In this document: positions 43,973 to 52,695 of the stretch, one piece after another | Layout: the number at the start of each line of letters is the position of its first letter | How positions within the stretch are numbered: the first letter of the stretch is position 1 | Virus record (IMG/VR): IMGVR_UViG_3300044904_000300 | Location: 1-64,000 of that record | Origin: a virus | Direction: 5' to 3' (one strand) | DNA length: 64,000 nucleotides | Notes under the pieces: generated by a model | What the model saw: the letters and a program-made list of their open reading frames with translations, nothing else | Databases searched by the model: none | Told to the model about the DNA's origin: nothing | Made by a program: the position numbers and the translations under genes

Positions 43973-44706
43973 TCCATGATCCCTGAGAGTGTGATGTCCT
44001 CAGTATAGTCGCACTTGGTGCACTTGAACTGGAACGTATGCTCCAGTCGGGGCATCGTATCAAAGAACACCCGGAACTTGTTGGCTTGCACCACGGGGAG
44101 CGACTCGACAAATGTTCGTAGTTCCTCGGGGGTGCTATCTTTCGCTTCATGCACTTCGCCCGTCGTTTCAAAAATGCTCTCGATGCAGTTGGCGATGAGC
44201 GCCACGCTGTCTACTTCCGGGTTCGTATTGTCAAACACGTTGATGTATTTTGACGTGGGGTAACGCATGACGCATCCAAAGATGTCCGTGAGCATGACCT
44301 TCTTGGTGTGCCCTTTTGGCACAACCAGTTTGATGTCGTCCAGGTTGATCTTGATGACCTCGATGTTATGACAGAGCCCATCAACTGTCGTGTCGAGTGG
44401 AAGCGATACCGGTTTGTTCTTGCATTCGTAACGGAGTTCCACGAGGTTGTTCACAGACTTGGCGCGGAGATTGAGGAACAAAAATTCCAAGTCAAACGTT
44501 GGGAGTGTATCCGCGTTGATCGCATCAAAGGTGCAGTTCTGCACGATCTGTTTGACCGCTCGGTCGATTTCAGTTTCGTCCTTGCCTTCCTGGGCCATCA
44601 GCAGAATCTTCTCTTCTTTGACAAGATACGGGCGATACTTCACGGGGCGAGAAATACTATGAAGTTTGATTTCGTATGTCGGAGTCACGATAGTTGGAAT
44701 ACTCAT
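43960..44706 (-). CDS. gp26: baseplate hub assembly protein, gp26-like
   Basis: 248 residues. The start IPTIVTPTYEIKLHSISRPVKYRPYLVKEEKILLMA is typical of gp26 proteins of T4-like phages. A C-terminal zinc-finger-like pair FQFKCTKCDYTEDITLSGIMDFF is also typical. It assists central hub assembly of the baseplate. A -1 frameshift signal at its 3' end likely yields an extended form. Confidence 0.88.
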   Translation of the reverse strand: MSIPTIVTPTYEIKLHSISRPVKYRPYLVKEEKILLMAQEGKDETEIDRAVKQIVQNCTFDAINADTLPTFDLEFLFLNLRAKSVNNLVELRYECKNKPVSLPLDTTVDGLCHNIEVIKINLDDIKLVVPKGHTKKVMLTDIFGCVMRYPTSKYINVFDNTNPEVDSVALIANCIESIFETTGEVHEAKDSTPEELRTFVESLPVVQANKFRVFFDTMPRLEHTFQFKCTKCDYTEDITLSGIMDFFV

Positions 44707-44713
44707 GTCTCAC

Positions 44714-45598
44714 TTATCCTCTTATAGTTGGCGCAATAGTCAACGGAATTAATGTCATTTCTCCGGGCGTGCCCCGCGAACTTGTTGTTGATGATGCAAT
44801 AACATGGTCACCCTGCTGTGCTACCGAAGTAATTTCACCAGGAGGCGGACCCGGTGCCTCTCTTACTGCAGTAATTGGTGTTGCACTAGGAACCCCCTGC
44901 GCGGGTCCCTCCTCGGGAAGAACGATACTTGACCCACCCGGAATCCCTGTTGTCTCACTCGGTGTGAATACGTCCAGCCCTGATGGGGGTGTGTTTGGGA
45001 AGAAGTCTTTTGGAACTTGCCAGACCGACCATGCGCTGAACGTGAAGGTTACGGGAAGTTTGGTCACCTCACTCTCGGTGCTCCACGATACTGCGACTGC
45101 ATCGACCAGTTTGGGATATGCTCGTTCGAATTGGTACCCGATGGTAGGGTTGTTCTGTCGGTCAAACACTGCGAGATAGATTTCCCCATAGTATCCTTTG
45201 GGGTCGGAAGACCCACCGGACCCCGCAAATGTGAAGTCCCGCGATGAATTGTACCCCGCGGTCATGTCCTGTATGAGGTTCTGCCACGCATGAAATACTC
45301 GCTGGATGGGGTTGTCGCCCCCGTTGAGCGGAGTGTTGAACGTGCAATTGAGCGCGGTGAATTCTGTATGATAGGGGAACTGCTCCGTCAACCCATACTG
45401 TGTGAGTTCTGTTTCGGCGAATGATCTATCGGGAAGAGATGTTGATTCACATGCAATACCCCGCGCAAGCCAATTCTTGGCGACGAGCATAGGCCCGGTA
45501 AGCGCCAACGCTCGGGGAACGATTACCTTGCACGCGAACCGATTGCTCTGTTGGAACCCGAGGTTGAATTCGTTGAAGAATTGACTGAGTTGCTGCAT
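44714..45598 (-). CDS. gp54: tail tube initiator-like protein (gp54-like)
   Basis: 294 residues. The N-terminal part (NRFACKVIVPRALALTG, then ESTSLPDRSFAETELTQYGLTEQFPY) is a T4-type tail-tube fold, as in gp54 and gp19. Its C-terminal tail is Pro/Thr-rich and low complexity. As gp48 is separate (47332), this is best placed as gp54, the tube initiator on the hub. Same operon as gp26 (7-base gap). Confidence 0.72.
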   Translation of the reverse strand: MQQLSQFFNEFNLGFQQSNRFACKVIVPRALALTGPMLVAKNWLARGIACESTSLPDRSFAETELTQYGLTEQFPYHTEFTALNCTFNTPLNGGDNPIQRVFHAWQNLIQDMTAGYNSSRDFTFAGSGGSSDPKGYYGEIYLAVFDRQNNPTIGYQFERAYPKLVDAVAVSWSTESEVTKLPVTFTFSAWSVWQVPKDFFPNTPPSGLDVFTPSETTGIPGGSSIVLPEEGPAQGVPSATPITAVREAPGPPPGEITSVAQQGDHVIASSTTSSRGTPGEMTLIPLTIAPTIRG

Positions 45599-46218
45599 TA
45601 GAATTTTTGCTCCGATTCTTTCCAGATGGTGCTTCTACTTTCCTTCGCAAATAGTTCCACCGGGAGCCAGAGTGCGATGTCCCATTCCGACTCTCCGACC
45701 TGAAGCATCGGGGACCGCAGGTTCTTGAAGAGATAGCGACGGTAACAAGGACGGAACTGCTCATACTTAGGGCTGGTCGCCAACCAATCATACTTGAATT
45801 TCATGCTGACTTTGAGCGGGTCTTTGCTTTTTTGCCGGCGCTCATAGAGGTTATCGAACAACCAGGCCCGCCAGTAGTAGCTCAGATAGTGAAAATTGAG
45901 CCCCGTGAAAGACTCTTGGTCTCGGTCAATCACGAGGACGAATGGAAACCGGTCATAGAATGGGAGTGTGTCTTTTCCCGACGGTTCATACAGGAAAAAA
46001 TAACAGAACCCCGGCAAGGTTCGTGAAGGTGAAACGACGCGCTTGGAGATGGGCTGTTGCTGGAGGTCGGAGAACTTTGGTTTGCCGAGCGAACGCTGCC
46101 AAGCCATTAGGTCCGTATAGAACGTCTTGAACCAGAACATCGCTCGCTTCTCCATCGGGAGCATCGCGTCGTTCTTCTCGATCTTTGCCCGGAGCGTCTG
46201 AAAGATGTTGACTGCCAT
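45598..46218 (-). CDS. conserved T4-like virion assembly protein
   Basis: 206 residues. FYEPSGKDTLPFYDRFPFVLVID, then GLNFHYLSYYWRAWLFDNL and a C-terminal CYRRYLFKNLRSPML...WLPVELF form a pattern I recall from T4-like and cyanophage structural regions, sometimes labelled DNA end protector (gp2). I cannot settle its name. It overlaps gp4 by one base (TAATG), the same neighbourhood as T4's 2-4-53 cluster. Confidence 0.6.
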   Translation of the reverse strand: MAVNIFQTLRAKIEKNDAMLPMEKRAMFWFKTFYTDLMAWQRSLGKPKFSDLQQQPISKRVVSPSRTLPGFCYFFLYEPSGKDTLPFYDRFPFVLVIDRDQESFTGLNFHYLSYYWRAWLFDNLYERRQKSKDPLKVSMKFKYDWLATSPKYEQFRPCYRRYLFKNLRSPMLQVGESEWDIALWLPVELFAKESRSTIWKESEQKF

Positions 46219-46673
46219 TACTTGATTGTTCCAAAAATTTCGCGTTCGGTTAAAATAACAAATTGGGCTCCATGAAGTTTACACCATTCCTCCGCTGCTT
46301 GAAATTTAGCAGAATTAATAGCAAAGGTAACTGTTTCATTAATATGTCGTTTATGCTGTCGGTTTGTCTTGGGCGCCGCCGGCGGTTTACACTGTTTTTC
46401 GGGTTTAACTTCGATGAGAAATGTCTTATTACTTCCATCTTTGGCCGCAACACGGATAAGAAAATCGGGAAAATAGGTATGCTGCTTCAAGTCGTCTGGG
46501 CGAATATAAGGGATGCGTATTTCTTCGCTAGACCAATTAACAATACCTGTGGTGTTGTCAAAATACCGCATCATACGAAATTCCCACCCCGACCGATAAA
46601 CAATATTTGTAGAATCTCCTACATATTTTTGCGGATTGGTAGGATGAAATTTCCCCTGATTAAACTGTGGCAA
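46218..46673 (-). CDS. gp4: head completion nuclease gp4-like, internal start
   Basis: An internal TTG at 46673 has GGAGAT six bases upstream (46685-46680) and would yield 151 residues, the size of T4 gp4 (about 150). The sequence NQGKFHPTNPQKYVGD, SGWEFRMMRYFDNT, ELRIPY-type region, HTYFPDFLIRV and FLIEVKPEKQ is the gp4 family nuclease fold (PD-x-x-x-E-x-K). gp4 completes heads before tail joining. I infer this start because the same frame also encodes an upstream HEG part. Confidence 0.72.
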   Translation of the reverse strand: MPQFNQGKFHPTNPQKYVGDSTNIVYRSGWEFRMMRYFDNTTGIVNWSSEEIRIPYIRPDDLKQHTYFPDFLIRVAAKDGSNKTFLIEVKPEKQCKPPAAPKTNRQHKRHINETVTFAINSAKFQAAEEWCKLHGAQFVILTEREIFGTIK

Positions 46674-47153
46674 TGTGATATCTCCATTAGCAAATGCGGA
46701 CAACCGAGTGTCGCTCATTTTCTGTCGTGTTTCGTCGGTATGGTGTTGACTCCGCCAATTCGAACCATGTAGCGTAATATACTCCTTTGCTTGTTTTGAT
46801 TTATTTTGACAAGCCCTTACAGGATATGGTCGTTTATTTTTAGAGCCTTTTGGGCGACCATTTTTGTTTCTGCACTTTACAGTGAATATTGGAGCCCATG
46901 CGGCCTTACGTTCGTCATTCCATCCTGCTTTTGCTCGTTCACTCGCGCAGACATATGCGTGTTTTCGACAGTGAACCGTGTAGCCGTTAGTTAAATCTAC
47001 ATAGCGAGTTGGTTCTTGGCAGATAAGGCATTTCCCCGAGGTTCCCATTGATAAGTAAATATCATAGTAACTCTGTGAGGTGTGTTTGTGACTACGAACG
47101 TGTTGAGCTAATGCGCGCACCGGCATATCATTATGGCATATTTGGCATATCAT
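46218..47153 (-). CDS. homing endonuclease fused to gp4-like nuclease
   Basis: 311 residues from ATG at 47153 (GGAGG ten bases upstream, late motif CTAAATA before it). N-terminal zinc fingers CQICHNDMPVRALAQHVRSH and CLICQEP, a GRPKGSKNK AT-hook-like patch, and a NUMOD3-like HHTDETRQKMSDTRLSAF precede the complete gp4 domain. The front is typical of homing endonucleases. It probably both moves the element and supplies gp4 function through the shared domain. Confidence 0.75.
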   Translation of the reverse strand: MICQICHNDMPVRALAQHVRSHKHTSQSYYDIYLSMGTSGKCLICQEPTRYVDLTNGYTVHCRKHAYVCASERAKAGWNDERKAAWAPIFTVKCRNKNGRPKGSKNKRPYPVRACQNKSKQAKEYITLHGSNWRSQHHTDETRQKMSDTRLSAFANGDITLPQFNQGKFHPTNPQKYVGDSTNIVYRSGWEFRMMRYFDNTTGIVNWSSEEIRIPYIRPDDLKQHTYFPDFLIRVAAKDGSNKTFLIEVKPEKQCKPPAAPKTNRQHKRHINETVTFAINSAKFQAAEEWCKLHGAQFVILTEREIFGTIK

Positions 47154-47238
47154 TAGATAGCAACCTCCACCAGTATTTAGCATCCCCTACATACTTCTGA
47201 GGGCGCTCCGGGTGATAGATTCCCTGATGATACTGCAT
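47131..47238 (-). pseudogene. original gp4 5' end, cut off by HEG insertion
   Basis: 35 codons from ATG 47238: it begins MQYHQGIYHPERPQKYVGD, clearly the gp4 N-terminus (compare NQGKFHPTNPQKYVGD in the fusion), then runs into insertion sequence and stops. The late motif CTAAATA (47250-47244) lies five bases before its ATG. So the gene was split, and the element carries a recoded copy of the missing start. Confidence 0.8.
47174..47180 (-). promoter_or_regulatory. late promoter (CTAAATA) for HEG-gp4
   Basis: Minus-strand CTAAATA immediately after the gp4 5' fragment's conserved part; leader of about 15 bases with GGAGG before the ATG at 47153. Confidence 0.6.
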
Positions 47239-47243
47239 GAGGC

Positions 47244-47250
47244 TATTTAG
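47244..47250 (-). promoter_or_regulatory. late promoter (CTAAATA) of original gp4
   Basis: Minus-strand CTAAATA five bases before the ATG at 47238. Confidence 0.65.
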
Positions 47251-47304
47251 GCGATGAAAACAACACAATACGAAAGTGCGGGGGCGACCGCTTCCGCTTG
47301 CTCT

Positions 47305-47311
47305 CTAAATA
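47305..47311 (+). promoter_or_regulatory. late promoter (CTAAATA) for baseplate cluster
   Basis: Predicted +1 at 47317; leader of 15 bases containing AGAGGTTAG before the gp48 ATG at 47332. It diverges from the minus-strand late promoters. Confidence 0.65.
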
Positions 47312-47331
47312 CTTACAGAGGTTAGACCTAC

Positions 47332-48336
47332 ATGGCGCAAGTTCTCACATACCCAGAAAACGTGTCCAAGTTCAACAAGTGGCTTCGCTTTGATGCGCGG
47401 AAAGGCCGCCATGTTGGGCGGGGCGTGATGGTCAACGAGGCGGGACAGACGGATAGTGTGGTCATGTGCGCTGCGATGTATCTTCCCACCAGCGCGTTGA
47501 AATCCTCGATGACCGTCAACTACGACACAACCGAGTTCTCGGGGATGATGATGGAACAAGCCGCGCAAGCCGCGACGGAAGCTGCGAATATGAAATTGGG
47601 AGAGAACGGACTGGATTCTATTGGTAACGCCGCAGAAGCAGTTTTGGGCACCGCGATGAAGCTGGCAGGCAGCCTTGGCGCGGAGAGTATTGGAGAATGG
47701 CTCAAAAAATACACCGCAAAAAAGGCGGTTGACAAATTCGGAACGCAGATTGAAGCGATGGTGGGACAGAAGGTCAACCCCCGCACGGACATCATCTTCA
47801 GCGCCCAGGATTACCGTAAGTGGAGTTTTGAATACATCCTCATCCCCCGCACGATCACCGAAGCACGAAACATCGAACAGATTGTCAACATGTTCCGGTT
47901 CTACATGCTCCCGGTCTATCGTAGTGCGGATACAAAACTTGGTGCATCGGGCGCATACATGATGGGTTATCCATATGAGTGGACCATCACCGCGCATGGG
48001 GCGGGCTCCGGGCAAGACAAAACAGGAACAGATTCATACGGGACCTTTGACTACGGAACAGACACGAATGATGCGCGGGGCAACTTGGGCAACCCCCTCA
48101 ATACTGGAGATATCAACTTGAAAGTCAACAAGATTGGTCGGTCGGTGCTTACCAATTTGTCCGTTGACCAAGCTGGTGGCGGAAAAGTCGCGTTTGTCGG
48201 AGAGGGTGGACAGAACGAACTATTTCCGTTGGTCACGCAGATGTCGCTCGAATTCCAAGAAGTCGTCCTCTTGGGACGAGACAATACGGATATTCTCGGT
48301 GGGATGCCGGCCGGCGGAGACCCAAGAAACGCATAG
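47332..48336 (+). CDS. gp48: baseplate tail-tube cap, gp48-like
   Basis: 334 residues. NPRTDIIFSAQDYRKWSFEYILIPRT, EARNIEQIVNMFRFYMLPVY and a C-terminal LVTQMSLEFQEVVLLGRDN are the core gp48 motifs. An Ala/Met-rich helical insert (MMMEQAAQAATEAANMKLG) is extra. It joins the baseplate to the tail tube. First gene of the plus-strand baseplate operon. Confidence 0.9.
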   Translation: MAQVLTYPENVSKFNKWLRFDARKGRHVGRGVMVNEAGQTDSVVMCAAMYLPTSALKSSMTVNYDTTEFSGMMMEQAAQAATEAANMKLGENGLDSIGNAAEAVLGTAMKLAGSLGAESIGEWLKKYTAKKAVDKFGTQIEAMVGQKVNPRTDIIFSAQDYRKWSFEYILIPRTITEARNIEQIVNMFRFYMLPVYRSADTKLGASGAYMMGYPYEWTITAHGAGSGQDKTGTDSYGTFDYGTDTNDARGNLGNPLNTGDINLKVNKIGRSVLTNLSVDQAGGGKVAFVGEGGQNELFPLVTQMSLEFQEVVLLGRDNTDILGGMPAGGDPRNA

Positions 48337-48339
48337 TCT

Positions 48340-48867
48340 ATGAACTACTTCGAATACTTTCCAGTTATCTCGTATACCTTCGCCGAGGGCAACACCTCGT
48401 GGTCGCTGAACATCACAGATATCACTCGTCATGTGACGATTATCGAAGCGGTCAAGGCCAAGATTTCCGTGTTCTATCCTTATGTGGTGCAGGACGGCGA
48501 ACGCCCGGATACCGTGGCCACCAAGGTCTATGGTGGCCCGGAATACACCTGGATCGTGCTCGTCACCAATAACATTCTCAACCTCTATGACTGGCCTTTG
48601 ACCGAAGAAGAGATGGGGCGCTACATCATCGACAAGTATGGGTCCCAGGCCAACGCGGTCGCAACGAAAAACAACTTCTATCTCACGACGCTGGGTGACT
48701 ATGTGGATTTTGTTACTTACTATGCGCTTCCGCCCGCAGAGCAGGGAGAGATCCGCACTGCATATGAGGACGAGATACAGAAGAACGAAACCAAGCGTCG
48801 TATCCGGGTCATTCCCGCCGCCTTTGTCGGGTCACTGCAATCGGAACTTGAGCGAGTATTCATCTAA
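48340..48867 (+). CDS. gp53: baseplate wedge subunit, gp53-like
   Basis: 175 residues. The start NYFEYFPVISYTFAEGNTSW, DITRHVTIIEAVKAKISVFYPY, then PDTVATKVYGGPEYTWIVLVTNNILNLYDWPL is the classical gp53 (LysM-like N-terminal) pattern; the Arg-rich end (NETKRRIRVIP) is also typical. Overlaps the hub gene by one base. Confidence 0.92.
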   Translation: MNYFEYFPVISYTFAEGNTSWSLNITDITRHVTIIEAVKAKISVFYPYVVQDGERPDTVATKVYGGPEYTWIVLVTNNILNLYDWPLTEEEMGRYIIDKYGSQANAVATKNNFYLTTLGDYVDFVTYYALPPAEQGEIRTAYEDEIQKNETKRRIRVIPAAFVGSLQSELERVFI

Positions 48868-50267
48868 TGGCCATCCGCACCGAACCCCGTCAAGTCCGTT
48901 TGAATGCGTGCAACATCTTTGCGCCAGGGTTGGCTCAACGCTTGCCCGGCACCTTGGCGGCAACGGTCGAGACTGAAGGGCTGAGTGTTCTCAAATACAT
49001 CCAACAGATCGATATCTATGAGAGCATCTTTGATAACACCATTAGCGGAGCCGTCACACTCTTGGAGAATGTTGGGCTTATTGAACTGGTGCCCATCGTG
49101 GGCGTCGAGTATCTTTGGTTGTCCTTTGAAGTCGATGATAGTGGTGTGAAACGCAAGTTTGAGCGGATGTTCCGTATCATCAAGGCGCAGGATGTTTCGT
49201 ATCCTCGTCATGACCATCGGCTCTTCACACTCCAGCTTTCCACGCACGAGTTCGTCGCCAGCGTGGCCAGCCGTATCTCCCGTCCGTATGATAAGTGGAC
49301 CTGCAAGGATGCGGTGAGCGACATCTTGCAGCGGGACTTGGGTATCACCTCGGAGCGTATCTTGGAAATCGAGGAGACCAACGGAAAGGTTTCGATCACG
49401 CTCCCAAACTACACACCCCTGCAAGCGATCAACTTCTTTGCGTTACTTTCACAGACCAAGGACACCAAGGAAAGTAACTTCGTGTTCTTTGAGACGCTGG
49501 ACGGGTTCCATTTTACGAGTATCGCCAAGCTCATTACTGACGGGCTCAAAGGGATCGCGGACCCATCACACCGCGTCTATCGGGTGAACCCAGGAGCCTT
49601 GACGGGTGGGGGCGCGACGGAAGAGGTCGCTCGCAACTCGATTTTCCGTATTTACCAGGACCAGACCTTTGATACTTTGGTGGATATCGCCGGTGGGATG
49701 CTCCGATCACAGATGATCTCGTTTGACTTTATGGCGCGGAAACTCCAGTATGTTGAGGATAGCCGCTACACCGACACATTCCCCAAGACCACGCATCTCG
49801 CGCCCGGGCCCGTGTATCCGTTGAACTATGACCAAGGCGTCTCAAAGGGCGTGCGAACGTTCACGTTTCCAACCAACGTATGGACCGCGAACGGCGCGTG
49901 GATGCAAGGGAAAGATGACGCCCCGGAACAGAAACTCTATGAGGCTATCGTGTTGCATAACCGACAGATGAAAGAGATTTCACATGTGCAGACGCTTGTG
50001 GAGCTGCCGGGTCACCCAGAAATCCGAGCGGGCTATGTAATGGACATTCAGTATCCCTCGACGCGCCCGATGGCGAACCCAGATGTAAGCCCGAGAATGT
50101 CCACACCAGAAGTCGAGACCCCGCTCTTTAGTGGTCCGCATTTGGTCACTTCGGTGCGACATATGTTCCTCCCACAGGGGTCGGGGCAGTTTGAATACCG
50201 GATGCACCTGAAAGTCAATAAGGACAGCTTCCGCACCAACATCGGTGCGTTCAAAAGCCAGGAATAA
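48867..50267 (+). CDS. baseplate hub subunit (gp27-like)
   Basis: 466 residues. An N-terminal hub domain (LSVLKYIQQIDIYESIFDNTISGAVTLLENVGLIELVPIVG) and a later NYTPLQAINFFALLSQ...NFVFFETLDGFHF segment match central hub proteins of T4-like phages that seat the cell-puncturing device. ATG overlaps the previous stop. The C-terminal region is beta-rich. It would form the trimeric hub for the gp5-like pieces encoded next. Confidence 0.82.
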   Translation: MAIRTEPRQVRLNACNIFAPGLAQRLPGTLAATVETEGLSVLKYIQQIDIYESIFDNTISGAVTLLENVGLIELVPIVGVEYLWLSFEVDDSGVKRKFERMFRIIKAQDVSYPRHDHRLFTLQLSTHEFVASVASRISRPYDKWTCKDAVSDILQRDLGITSERILEIEETNGKVSITLPNYTPLQAINFFALLSQTKDTKESNFVFFETLDGFHFTSIAKLITDGLKGIADPSHRVYRVNPGALTGGGATEEVARNSIFRIYQDQTFDTLVDIAGGMLRSQMISFDFMARKLQYVEDSRYTDTFPKTTHLAPGPVYPLNYDQGVSKGVRTFTFPTNVWTANGAWMQGKDDAPEQKLYEAIVLHNRQMKEISHVQTLVELPGHPEIRAGYVMDIQYPSTRPMANPDVSPRMSTPEVETPLFSGPHLVTSVRHMFLPQGSGQFEYRMHLKVNKDSFRTNIGAFKSQE

Positions 50268-50269
50268 CT

Positions 50270-50575
50270 ATGGATAGCCCACAGACATTTCACATCGGGA
50301 TGGACGGGTTCATTTGGTTTGTGGCCGTCATCGAAAGCATCGAGGACCCCGTTAAAGCTGGCCGGGTCAAGGCCCGCATTATTGGGTGGCACGATCCAGA
50401 CAAGGCCGCGGTCGCCACAAATGAACTTCCGTGGGCATATCCGGTGCTCCCGATTTCACAAGCTCGCACGATGCCGAACTGGCGTGTCGGGGATTGGTGC
50501 CTTGGGTTCTTCCTTGACGGAAAACTCGGCCAGCAGCCGATGCTGTTTGGTGTGCTTCCCGCTGTGACGACATAG
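50270..50575 (+). CDS. gp5-like OB-fold protein
   Basis: 101 residues. DGFIWFVAVIESIEDPVKAGRVKARIIGWHDPDK, LPWAYPVLPIS and WRVGDWCLGFFLDGKLGQQPMLFGVLP form the OB-fold domain of gp5 spike proteins. In T4 this domain is joined to lysozyme and needle; here it stands alone, with the needle encoded next. No lysozyme domain is present. Confidence 0.85.
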   Translation: MDSPQTFHIGMDGFIWFVAVIESIEDPVKAGRVKARIIGWHDPDKAAVATNELPWAYPVLPISQARTMPNWRVGDWCLGFFLDGKLGQQPMLFGVLPAVTT

Positions 50576-50584
50576 GAGTTTTTG

Positions 50585-52693
50585 GTGCCAAATTTTGGTT
50601 TCATCGACGCTCGCACCGCCGCAGAACTGCTCCTCGCTCCCGCTGCACCTGCTCGCCGGAGTTCGACGGACACTAGTTCACTCAACTTGGCGCTTGGTGG
50701 CGCTGCGTCTCCGGGTTCGATCACAAGTATGGCGCAGGTCACAGGAGCTATTCGGGGAGTGCTTGCGACCGCCGAAATCTCACACTCAACGACCGCGGGA
50801 TACGCGGCCGCCTTGAACGCGACCTATGCGAACCTCCAGTCGGGGACCGCGGTGAGTGCTGCCGTTGATCCGATGTTCCTTCAAAACTCTGGCGCGACGA
50901 TAAACCTTCCCGGGCTCTCACTTGCAGCATCCTCATACGGATTGGATGCAGGGGTCCAACTTCCAGGGCCCGTGCAGTTCGTGCAGTTCTCGGGGTTGCG
51001 ACCAGGACAGATGCCGAGTGTCTCGATGGCGGGCGCGATAGCGGACCGTAAGAACCAAGTGCAGGGACTTGCAGCTCGGTTCTCCGCGTCGGCCGCGAAC
51101 CCCTCGTCAAGCGGCGTGCAACTCGCCGAGAACCCAGTTCGTTCGAACTATCCGCTACCCATAGAACTGAATGTCCCGCTGTTCCCGCGCTCGGCGACGG
51201 GTGGAGCGGTTGCACAGGAAGACCCGATCATCCAAGACAAAGCCAAGTTCCTGGTGCAGGGCGTCGTGACTGCTTCAGGGAAACCTGGGTTCTGGTCCCG
51301 TGCAGTAACTTCGGTGACTGCTTCTGTTGCGCCAGGGATCAACCAGAAGTTGGGGCAGTCCTTCGCGGATAGTAGTGGTTCCGGTGGGTGGAGTGAGCCG
51401 GCGTCACCGTATGCGGCGCAGTATCCCTATAACAAGGCGACCCAGACCGAGTCGGGGCACCTGTGGGAACTAGACGACACACCGGGTGCGGAGCGCATCC
51501 ACATCTTCCATCGTTCGGGGTCCTTTATTGAATGGCACCCGGACGGCACGGTGGTCTATAAGAACATGCGCGACGGCTACATGCTGACGATGGCCGACCA
51601 GAATGTGAAAGTGGTGGGTCGGTGCAACATCTTTGTGGGCGGGAACACAACGCTGTATTCAAAGGGTGATATCGATATTCAAACCGAGGGCGAGTTCAAC
51701 CTGCAGTGTGGAAAGGACTTCAACATCTTCGCACAAAACATCAACCTCCGAGCGAAACAAAACTTCAAGGGTGACGGCGCTATTATAGATTTGCGTTACA
51801 TCACGCTTCCGACCCAGATCATTCCGGTCATCGGTGGGCTTGCGCCAAGAGTGAATCTCGCTGCGTTGGCTGCGGACTTCCCAACGGGGAACTTCGCGGA
51901 TGTGGTGCAGGAATCGCTCGCGCACCCGTTGGACCAAACTTCGCTTGCAAGCAAACTCCAGTTTCAGTCACCGGAAGAGCAAGCAGCGCAAACCACGGTT
52001 CCCCCAAGTTTCCCACAAAACCCTTTGGCAAACCCCGAGGCTTACACTATTGCGACTCCCGCTGCGGCTGCGTATCGTGCGCGGTTCTTTGATACCCCCG
52101 AAGAGTGCGGGAACTTCTCGTTGTATGCGTCACATATTGGGCTGCAACAGGCGCTTGGTGATATCAGTATCATCGCGGACCCTCGCCAGTTGAGCGGAAA
52201 ACTTACCGGTGTCGTCCCCATAGGAAACGGAAGCGCGATAGCGTCCATCGACTTCCTCAACTTCAAGGATTTCGCGGGGCAGTTCATTTATAGAGGATCA
52301 CAGCAAGTGGGCGGAACTTCCTTTAGCTATGGAATGCTTGTGGATACGGTCTTGGCCGCGGATGTGGTTTCCCCGAAGGCTACTCCTGCAGATGCAGCAG
52401 TCGCGCTTGGCGCAACCCCCGCGGCCCTGGCGCTTACAGCAGAGACAGAGACTTTGGCAGGACAGGGTGTGATCGGGAGCAACGGAGTAAGTGCTGCAGT
52501 CGCTACGGTTCCCACAGAGGTACCCGTCGCCAATACGGTTGCACCATCACCCGCAGCGAATGTTGAACCTGTCGTGGTTCCGACAACTCCGACACCCGTA
52601 ACGGTTCCTATCGATACTTCGCCTATCAGCACTTCAAATACTGGCGGCGGGGGGATTGATAGAAGCTTCCTCGTTCGTCCACAGAAAGACTAA
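50585..52693 (+). CDS. cell-puncturing spike/needle protein (gp5 C-terminal-like)
   Basis: 702 residues from GTG at 50585, preferred for its SD AGGAG spacing of six bases (TTG at 50582 is the alternative). The middle contains the gp5/VgrG beta-helix start: HIFHRSGSFIEWHPDGTVVYKNMRDGYMLTM followed by repeats such as GNTTLYSKGDIDIQTEGEFNLQCGKDFNIFA. Ala/Ser/Thr/Pro-rich regions flank it. It likely forms a trimeric needle on the hub. Confidence 0.8.
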   Translation: MPNFGFIDARTAAELLLAPAAPARRSSTDTSSLNLALGGAASPGSITSMAQVTGAIRGVLATAEISHSTTAGYAAALNATYANLQSGTAVSAAVDPMFLQNSGATINLPGLSLAASSYGLDAGVQLPGPVQFVQFSGLRPGQMPSVSMAGAIADRKNQVQGLAARFSASAANPSSSGVQLAENPVRSNYPLPIELNVPLFPRSATGGAVAQEDPIIQDKAKFLVQGVVTASGKPGFWSRAVTSVTASVAPGINQKLGQSFADSSGSGGWSEPASPYAAQYPYNKATQTESGHLWELDDTPGAERIHIFHRSGSFIEWHPDGTVVYKNMRDGYMLTMADQNVKVVGRCNIFVGGNTTLYSKGDIDIQTEGEFNLQCGKDFNIFAQNINLRAKQNFKGDGAIIDLRYITLPTQIIPVIGGLAPRVNLAALAADFPTGNFADVVQESLAHPLDQTSLASKLQFQSPEEQAAQTTVPPSFPQNPLANPEAYTIATPAAAAYRARFFDTPEECGNFSLYASHIGLQQALGDISIIADPRQLSGKLTGVVPIGNGSAIASIDFLNFKDFAGQFIYRGSQQVGGTSFSYGMLVDTVLAADVVSPKATPADAAVALGATPAALALTAETETLAGQGVIGSNGVSAAVATVPTEVPVANTVAPSPAANVEPVVVPTTPTPVTVPIDTSPISTSNTGGGGIDRSFLVRPQKD

Positions 52694-52695
52694 TA

